DNA of 5,880 bases from Acidobacteriota bacterium (GTDB taxonomy: Bacteria > Acidobacteriota > Blastocatellia > RBC074). Where the stretch lies: contig JABFSD010000643.1 of the NCBI GenBank assembly GCA_013140935.1, forward strand, positions 1 to 5,880, in the 5' to 3' direction. Position 1 is the stretch's first letter. Each line of letters starts with the position of its first letter. Positions 1-3,808 of the stretch are shown here, one piece after another. The position numbers were made by a program, and so were the translations under genes. Below the pieces are notes generated by a model, which was given only the letters and a program-made list of their open reading frames with translations, was not told where the DNA came from and did no database searches.

Positions 1-13
1 TCACTCTGTCAAA

Positions 14-39
14 GAATTGAGAATGGTGAATTGAGAATG
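14..39. repeat. short direct repeat GAATTGAGAATG, two copies 14 bases apart
   Basis: The 12-mer GAATTGAGAATG occurs at 14-25 and 28-39, separated by GT. It lies downstream of the PqqD-like gene, in AT-richer sequence than the genes. Bases 1-124 otherwise show no reading frame, RNA gene or hairpin that I can support. It may be the edge of a longer tandem array or simple intergenic repeat. Confidence 0.6.
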
Positions 40-124
40 ACGAAGACGGTGAACACGCCCTAACGGAAGCTGCCTCGCACAGCCAGAAACTCACGATTTG
101 CGAATCTTTTCCACCGCAACAAGC

Positions 125-403
125 CTATTCGTCGTGGAGTAAACGGCATTCACGCAATTCGTTCAGCCAGCGGCGCACGCTGGCCGCCGCCTGCGCGGGC
201 GTAGCGTCGAAACGTTCCCGCAACGCCGCCGCGATTTGCGTTTGATCGAGTCCGCGTTCGAGCGCGCGCCAGATCAACGTCGCGGTTTCGTTGAGTTGGT
301 AATATTGCTTGGCCTGCACATCAATCAGCACGCTCTCGATGTCATTGAGTGGCGTAGCGATTACGTGCGCGGGCAATCGTGTGGCAGTCAGTGATGCGGC
401 CAT
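125..403 (-). CDS. PqqD-like leader-recognition protein (lasso B1 type)
   Basis: This 92-residue protein resembles the PqqD family, small winged-helix proteins that act as RiPP recognition elements: they bind the leader of a precursor peptide and present it to the modifying enzymes. Seen in the sequence: after a short N-terminus, residues 25-37 (VLIDVQAKQYYQL) give the beta-strand pair, then LNETATLIWRAL (37-48) the first helix, and residues 55-90 two more amphipathic helices ending in CRLL. The length is normal for a free-standing PqqD. The ATG at 403 has a purine-rich GAGAAG about 9 bases upstream. It is the last gene visible in the run and starts 98 bases after the kinase, with a palindromic repeat between them. 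Its likely partner is the lasso-type leader encoded at 1484-1666, because lasso B1 proteins bind exactly that motif. A role in PQQ synthesis is unlikely, since no other pqq gene is present. Family assignment is fairly sure; the partner is inferred. Confidence 0.85.
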   Translation of the reverse strand: MAASLTATRLPAHVIATPLNDIESVLIDVQAKQYYQLNETATLIWRALERGLDQTQIAAALRERFDATPAQAAASVRRWLNELRECRLLHDE

Positions 404-437
404 AAGTTGGTTCTTCTCGATGAATGATCTGGAAAGA

Positions 438-512
438 CGCGTTCGTAGTTCCGCCTTTAGGCGGGCGGTTCGTCATGCAAGCCGCCCGCCTAAAGGCGGA
501 ACTACGAACGCG
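438..512. repeat. palindromic REP-like repeat, 31-bp perfect arms
   Basis: Two perfect 31-bp inverted arms (438-468 and 482-512) flank a 13-base loop. Each arm contains its own small palindrome, CCGCCT-TT-AGGCGG or its complement, so the element can fold either as one long cruciform or as two short hairpins. It sits between the kinase and the PqqD-like gene, and its right arm carries the last two codons and the TAG of the kinase. No T-run follows on either strand, so it does not look like a simple Rho-independent terminator. It could still protect or cut the mRNA. The form suits a REP/BIME-type or MITE-like dispersed repeat; copy number cannot be judged from here. Confidence 0.85.
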
Positions 513-732
513 CTGCCTGATGTTGAGCTGTTAATTGTGACCTCAACCACGCCGTGGCGTTGTCGGGGCGTTCGAGCCAATCGCGTCCGGCTTTGAGCGT
601 CCAGCTCTGCGCTTGCTGGCTGAGCGCGAGCAATAGATTGAGATGTTGCTGTGTCGTATCAGCATCAAAACAAGCCCATTGCGATTGCGGCAGCAATTGT
701 TGCAAGGCGGCGCGCGGCGCGCGCGGCAACAA
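502..732 (-). pseudogene. C-terminal part of the HPr-kinase-like protein, displaced by a frameshift
   Basis: This frame continues the kinase after a one-base shift. The frame is open from just after a TGA at 757-759, where it reads ITDQTASELLPRAPRAALQQ, and it runs on as a helical C-terminal domain (QLLPQSQWACFDADTTQQHL, then LLLALSQQAQSWTLKAGRDW) to a TAG at 502-504. HPrK-like peptide kinases usually have such a helical tail after the LLF strand, and the main frame has only Arg/Cys-rich nonsense there. The TTG at 732 is just the first possible start codon and is probably not used. The last two codons and the stop lie in the arm of a palindromic repeat. Either the gene is broken in this strain or one base was lost from the sequence. 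Confidence 0.72.
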
Positions 733-1484
733 TTCGCTGGCGGTCTGATCGGTGATTCAACAAACAGCAAATGCTGCGGCGTGCAGCTTTTAGCGTATTG
801 CTGCGGAAACAACGTTTGCGGATCGAAAGCCAGCTTTTCGATGTCGCCAACCATGCGTTGGCCCTGCGGACGTTGCGCGCCAACGTAATCACACGCTGCC
901 AACGTTCTTTCAGTCGCGGCGAACGCGCGGCGCAAGCCCCATGCGGCAATACCTTGTTCCGTCGCGCCCAACAACAACAGATCGTCTGACAAGTATTGCC
1001 AGCCTTGCCTCACCAATTGCAACGTCGTCGTCGTCTTGCCGCTGCCCGAAGCTCCCACAAGCAACAAGCCGGTTTGCGTAATCGGTTCGATCACGGCGGC
1101 GGCGTGCGCAGTGAAACGTCCGCGATAACGCAACAGGGCTTGCAAGGCGTAACCGAATTCGATGTGCGTTTGGGCGTTGGGCGGCTGGTGCAAAACCAGT
1201 GTGACTTGCAACGCGGGTTGCAACTGCACTTCGATGTGCGCCTGAGCGGTTTGCAGGATGAAGCGTCCGTCGGTGAGCCAGCCTTCGCCTTGCGGGTAAC
1301 TTATCTTTCGGTCGTGCGGCGCAGGCGCAATGGCTGGTCCTGTGCGCACGTGCAAGGCGCAACCAGCCGCATCTGGCGAAGGGCTTTCTGTGATGCGATA
1401 GCTGCGCGTCAGTTCTCGCATGAAAAAGTCATGCAAGGGCGGTGCGGCCTGCAACGCAAAGGGAATCATCGCCAGAGAAAACAT
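543..1484 (-). CDS. HPr-kinase-like RiPP tailoring kinase, main part (frameshifted)
   Basis: This is the N-terminal and catalytic part of a protein related to HPr serine kinase, in the branch found beside lasso peptide genes, where such kinases phosphorylate the precursor peptide using a nucleotide. Seen: HAAAV at residues 127-131, a typical stretch before the P-loop; Walker A GASGSGKT at 144-151 followed by TTT; and YLSDDLLLL at 164-172, matching the Asp-Asp segment of the family. The first 110 residues are beta-rich and not conserved. The ATG at 1484 shares its A with the precursor stop codon (TGATG) and has GGTGAG 8 bases upstream, so the two are probably translationally coupled. The family-like sequence ends near residue 243 (FVESPI); the remaining Arg/Cys-rich tail down to 543 is out of frame. 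The correct C-terminus is in the next frame at 502-732. Joined with one base added, the gene would run 1484-502 and encode 327 residues. Kinase family is well supported; the peptide substrate is inferred. Confidence 0.82.
   Translation of the reverse strand: MFSLAMIPFALQAAPPLHDFFMRELTRSYRITESPSPDAAGCALHVRTGPAIAPAPHDRKISYPQGEGWLTDGRFILQTAQAHIEVQLQPALQVTLVLHQPPNAQTHIEFGYALQALLRYRGRFTAHAAAVIEPITQTGLLLVGASGSGKTTTTLQLVRQGWQYLSDDLLLLGATEQGIAAWGLRRAFAATERTLAACDYVGAQRPQGQRMVGDIEKLAFDPQTLFPQQYAKSCTPQHLLFVESPIRPPANCCRARRAPPCNNCCRNRNGLVLMLIRHSNISIYCSRSASKRRAGRSKPDAIGSNAPTTPRRG
695..734. other. GC-rich hairpin inside the kinase gene
   Basis: AATTGTTGC (695-703) and GCAACAATT (726-734) are perfect inverted 9-mers around a core of alternating G and C (about 708-725) that can itself pair. 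It lies within coding sequence, right beside the kinase frameshift (733-758). It may be only codon bias, but such a structure can cause replication slippage or local sequencing errors. Confidence 0.5.
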
Positions 1485-1498
1485 CAGCCCGTCTCACC
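1482..1498 (-). promoter_or_regulatory. translational coupling site, precursor stop/kinase start (TGATG)
   Basis: The precursor TGA (1486-1484) and the kinase ATG (1484-1482) share one base. GGTGAG, a good Shine-Dalgarno match, lies at 1498-1493, 8 bases before the ATG and inside the last codons of the precursor. Ribosomes ending the peptide can restart on the kinase, tying the amount of kinase to that of its probable substrate. Confidence 0.75.
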
Positions 1499-1666
1499 AT
1501 CATCGCCGCCGACAGACAGACTGCCTTGCATCATAAACAAATAGCGGCGCGTCACGTCGAACACATCGCCCGCTGGAGTCAGTGTCGGTTCAACAAACGG
1601 ACGCCGTTGCTCCGCCGCCATTTCGGTGTTGTCAGACGTTTCAATCAGTGGTTGTGCGTTTTCCAT
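1484..1666 (-). CDS. RiPP precursor peptide with lasso-type leader and non-canonical core
   Basis: This is a 60-residue peptide. Residues 24-39 (FVEPTLTPAGDVFDVT) fit the lasso leader motif YxxPxLxxxGxxxxxT at every position, with F24 replacing Y and P27, L29, G33 and T39 all correctly spaced. In lasso precursors the Thr is the penultimate leader residue, so cleavage is predicted after R40, leaving a 20-residue core that starts RYLFMMQGSL and ends GGDDGETG. A normal lasso core starts with Gly, Ala, Ser or Cys and has Asp or Glu at position 7, 8 or 9; here these positions are Gln, Gly and Ser, and the acidic residues are at core 15, 16 and 18. The C-terminus is Gly rather than the Ser phosphorylated in paeninodin-type peptides. 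The start is firm: AAAGGA lies upstream of the ATG, and the next internal Met (16) has no ribosome site. The stop overlaps the kinase start. It is therefore a lasso-leader RiPP precursor, but its final product cannot be read from the sequence. Confidence 0.82.
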   Translation of the reverse strand: MENAQPLIETSDNTEMAAEQRRPFVEPTLTPAGDVFDVTRRYLFMMQGSLSVGGDDGETG

Positions 1667-1673
1667 GTAGTGG

Positions 1674-1680
1674 TTCCTTT
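1674..1680 (-). promoter_or_regulatory. ribosome binding site of the RiPP precursor
   Basis: AAAGGAA on the minus strand, with the AGGA core 8 bases before the ATG at 1666. This is one of the best Shine-Dalgarno matches in the window and fixes the precursor start at Met1 rather than the internal Met16, which has none. Strong translation of the peptide relative to its enzymes is usual for RiPP precursors. Confidence 0.75.
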
Positions 1681-1711
1681 GATCTGTGCCGCTGGCGCGG
1701 CAATCTGAAAA

Positions 1712-2653
1712 TCAGTCCTCCTCAGAACGGGGACGAGAGGCCGGGGACGTAGCGACGATGCGCAGCAGGACTTGTTCGCCGCGTCGCCAATCGTGGCGCT
1801 GATATAACACGAGCTGCGCCGAAAGTTTACGCAAAATTTCAACGGGCGCGTTGGGCGTCAGCGTCATTGTGATTTTTTCCGACGCGGCTTGTTGTGTGTC
1901 GCAAGCTACGTTGAGCCGTGCGGCAACGGCTTCCAGCACCGTGCGCAGCGGTTGCTCTTTGGCGTGCAACGACAACAAGCCTTGCCGATAGACGACGGAT
2001 AAAGGTTGTTTCTCATCCACTTCGCCCTTGTCTTCTTTACTGGGTTCCGGTTCGTCGTCGGTGCTGCCTTCGATCAGCACGACGCTGTTGGCGCGCGGCA
2101 GGCTCGCCTCAAGCAACGGCAGCGGTTCGTTCACCGCTTGCAGGTAAAGCGCCAACACACGCGGAGCCGAGCCGTCGGTTTTCGTTTCGGTGTCGGCATA
2201 AACGATGGGCGCGAGTTGACGCGCCACGTGGTCGAGCGTCCAGTTTTCCAGTTCGAGTTCGGGCGTTTGCTTACGCAACAACGGACTGACGTGAATCGGG
2301 ATTTTCAACTGCGCACTCAGTTGCGCCGCGATCTGATGCAACGGCGCTGAGGCAGACTTGATCGTGATGAGGCGCGGTTCGTGGCGCGTGACGCTGACGC
2401 GCAAATTGATAGGCGTTTGCGCATACGCCGCGCCGCAAAGCCACAGCGTAGCGATCAGCCATAAGCACCGGACTGTGGTTAAGAGAAACGGCTTCGCGTC
2501 GTCCAGAGCGTTCGCCAACGGTGGCACAACCTCGCCAAGGTTGTACGGCTTCCCCAGCGGACGCATTGAGAAACAGCACAACCTTGGCGAGGTTGTGCCA
2601 CCGTTTCTTACGGCTCTCAGCCAAAGGCTTGGTTGTGATGCAGTGTGGTTCAT
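1712..2653 (-). CDS. exported protein with two STN (secretin/TonB short N-terminal) domains
   Basis: A 313-residue protein. A hydrophobic segment, CLWLIATLWLCGAAYA (residues 63-78), ending in an AYA|Q cleavage site looks like a signal peptide, so the mature protein is probably periplasmic. Residues about 95-172 and 225-299 each look like an STN domain, the short beta-alpha module found at the N-terminus of secretins and TonB-dependent receptors; the second reads LLSLHAKEQPLRTVLEAVAA. An acidic linker (TDDEPEPSKEDKGEVDEK) joins them. No secretin pore, TonB plug or barrel follows, so this is a stand-alone STN protein. The ATG at 2653 has AGGA 6 bases upstream and starts 12 bases after the surface-protein stop. 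This start puts the signal peptide unusually far in, because residues 17-46 are encoded by a palindromic repeat. A TTG at 2518 would give a normal signal peptide instead. The 45-base gap to the RiPP precursor suggests co-transcription. The exact function is not known. Confidence 0.75.
   Translation of the reverse strand: MNHTASQPSLWLRAVRNGGTTSPRLCCFSMRPLGKPYNLGEVVPPLANALDDAKPFLLTTVRCLWLIATLWLCGAAYAQTPINLRVSVTRHEPRLITIKSASAPLHQIAAQLSAQLKIPIHVSPLLRKQTPELELENWTLDHVARQLAPIVYADTETKTDGSAPRVLALYLQAVNEPLPLLEASLPRANSVVLIEGSTDDEPEPSKEDKGEVDEKQPLSVVYRQGLLSLHAKEQPLRTVLEAVAARLNVACDTQQAASEKITMTLTPNAPVEILRKLSAQLVLYQRHDWRRGEQVLLRIVATSPASRPRSEED
2517..2605. repeat. palindromic REP-like repeat inside the 5' end of the STN gene, 28-bp perfect arms
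   Basis: Perfect 28-bp inverted arms (2517-2544 and 2578-2605) enclose a 33-base loop. Inside each arm ACAACCT and AGGTTGT pair around a 5-base spacer, so each arm is itself a hairpin, the same nested plan as the repeat at 438-512 but with unrelated sequence. Read on the minus strand it contains no stop in the STN frame and encodes residues 17-46, including GGTTSPRL and NLGEVVPP. No clear target-site duplication is visible at the edges. It is likely a mobile or once-mobile dispersed element. Confidence 0.85.
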
Positions 2654-2659
2654 ACGCCG

Positions 2660-2663
2660 TCCT
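2660..2663 (-). promoter_or_regulatory. ribosome binding site of the STN gene
   Basis: AGGA lies 6 bases before the ATG at 2653, within the 12-base gap after the surface-protein TAA. It supports the long form of the STN protein, whose signal peptide is preceded by about 62 residues. The competing TTG at 2518 has only a GAGG 11 bases upstream, supplied by the palindromic repeat. Confidence 0.55.
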
Positions 2664-2665
2664 GC

Positions 2666-3808
2666 TTATTGTGCCTCTACGCGGAAGTTGAAGCGGAACG
2701 TACCGCTGCGCATCACGCCCAACCGGAATTCGACGTGCGCCGTCTGCCCACTCGCTAAAGGCGTAGGCAACGCAATCTCGAGCGTCGCATTGTGTCCGCC
2801 GGGTTCGGCATTCGGTACGCGCAACGTAGCTCCCTTAACCGCTTTCGCTCCCGTACTCGTCGTCACGTTGCTGTCGGTCGAGTTCAGCACATTCACCCAC
2901 GCCAGCGCGCCCGTCGTACTGTTCGTGATGTCATAGACGTTAAAACGCAAGGCGCTCACCGGCGCACCGGTGTTGTTGGTGAAGCTGCGGCGAATGAGCA
3001 GCGTGCCCAGCGTACGGTTCGCACCCGTGTCTGACGCGACGCGCACGCGATTGGGTGCGACGGTTTGCGCCGCAGCGGCGTCGAGCAAGGCGACCGCGAG
3101 CGCACTACCCAATTGCAAACGCGGCCCGCTCGCGTTGTTCGGACTCGGCGAACCGATTTGCGCTGCGTTGCCATTGATCGCCGTGCCGATGGGCGAGACC
3201 AACACGAAATCCGCCGCGTTGTTGTTGGTGTCTACCGGGCCGCTCGCAATCGAAAAGTTGCGCACGAACGCATACGCTTGCGTCGCCGCGCCGGGCGCAG
3301 GCAGCGGCGTGCCCTCCGATAAGTTACTGCCAGCGACGCCCACCTTGTCGAAGGGCGCGTTCGACGGACCAAGCACAATGCCGACGAGGTTGTAGTTTCC
3401 GTTGTCGCCCAACTGGTAATCAGGCGTCGCGACCGCGCCCAGACTGTATTGCGAACCCGCGATCAGGAAGAAACCGCGCGGCGGAATCGTCAAGCCGGGA
3501 GGGGGCGCTCCGCTAGCACTTAGCGCAACACCATTGCTGTCGTGAAGCAGTAAGAAGACTCCCAATCCATCGGTAGTGATGGGCGTTCCCAGCGCGTTAT
3601 ACAACTCGACGTACCAATCATTCGCGCCGTTCGGCCCGCCGAAACGGAATTCGTTGATCAGCAATTGCGCGCCGCTGCCTGCCGCTACGGTGAGTGAATA
3701 GTTTTGCGTGAACGGGCAACCGCTGGTCGGCGCGGCTTGCACGCTGAAGGCGAAAGTACCTGCGGCTTTCGGCATACCGCTCAAGACGCCTGCGTTGCTC
3801 AGGTTCAC
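2666..3808 (-). CDS. secreted/surface protein, C-terminal part: Ig-like, lamin-tail-like and terminal beta domain (after frameshift)
   Basis: This frame continues the large surface protein. Although the first start codon is a GTG at 3808, coherent sequence begins further upstream at about 3850 (GPFTFSLTGGALPAG), so the GTG is probably not a real start. Seen in order: the end of a putative Ig module (NAGVLSGMPKAAGTFAFSVQ); a lamin-tail-like domain from about 3677 (LLINEFRFGGPNGANDWYVE, then LYN) to about 3140, with PPRGFFLIAG and a run of Gly/Asn loops; and a beta-rich C-terminal domain from about 3140 (RLQLGSALAVALL, TLGTLLIRRSFTNNTG) ending FRFNFRVEAQ. No PEP-CTERM, LPXTG or type IX sorting signal is visible. 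Lamin-tail domains in bacteria occur mainly in exported proteins, often with adhesion or nuclease modules; no nuclease motif is seen here. The TAA is 12 bases before the STN gene. The protein is secreted or surface-bound by inference; its ligand is unknown. Confidence 0.78.
   Translation of the reverse strand: MNLSNAGVLSGMPKAAGTFAFSVQAAPTSGCPFTQNYSLTVAAGSGAQLLINEFRFGGPNGANDWYVELYNALGTPITTDGLGVFLLLHDSNGVALSASGAPPPGLTIPPRGFFLIAGSQYSLGAVATPDYQLGDNGNYNLVGIVLGPSNAPFDKVGVAGSNLSEGTPLPAPGAATQAYAFVRNFSIASGPVDTNNNAADFVLVSPIGTAINGNAAQIGSPSPNNASGPRLQLGSALAVALLDAAAAQTVAPNRVRVASDTGANRTLGTLLIRRSFTNNTGAPVSALRFNVYDITNSTTGALAWVNVLNSTDSNVTTSTGAKAVKGATLRVPNAEPGGHNATLEIALPTPLASGQTAHVEFRLGVMRSGTFRFNFRVEAQ

Noticed and set aside
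125..403. PQQ cofactor biosynthesis gene pqqD
   Set aside because: No other pqq gene or PqqA-like peptide (Glu-x-x-x-Tyr) is present; the neighbouring lasso-type leader explains the protein better.
438..512. Rho-independent terminator after the kinase
   Set aside because: The hairpin is strong but no T-run follows on either strand, and another gene on the same strand starts soon after.
996..1544. 182-residue plus-strand reading frame opposite the kinase and precursor
   Set aside because: Arg/Gln-rich, no recognisable domain, and fully antisense to genes with clear motifs (Walker A, lasso leader); a GC-driven shadow.
1484..1666. Classical lasso peptide precursor
   Set aside because: Leader fits, but the predicted core lacks Asp/Glu at positions 7-9 and starts with Arg, so I call only a lasso-type leader, not a lasso peptide.
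2358..2936. 192-residue plus-strand reading frame across the palindromic repeat
   Set aside because: Spans the stop of one minus-strand gene and the start of another; no coherent family features.
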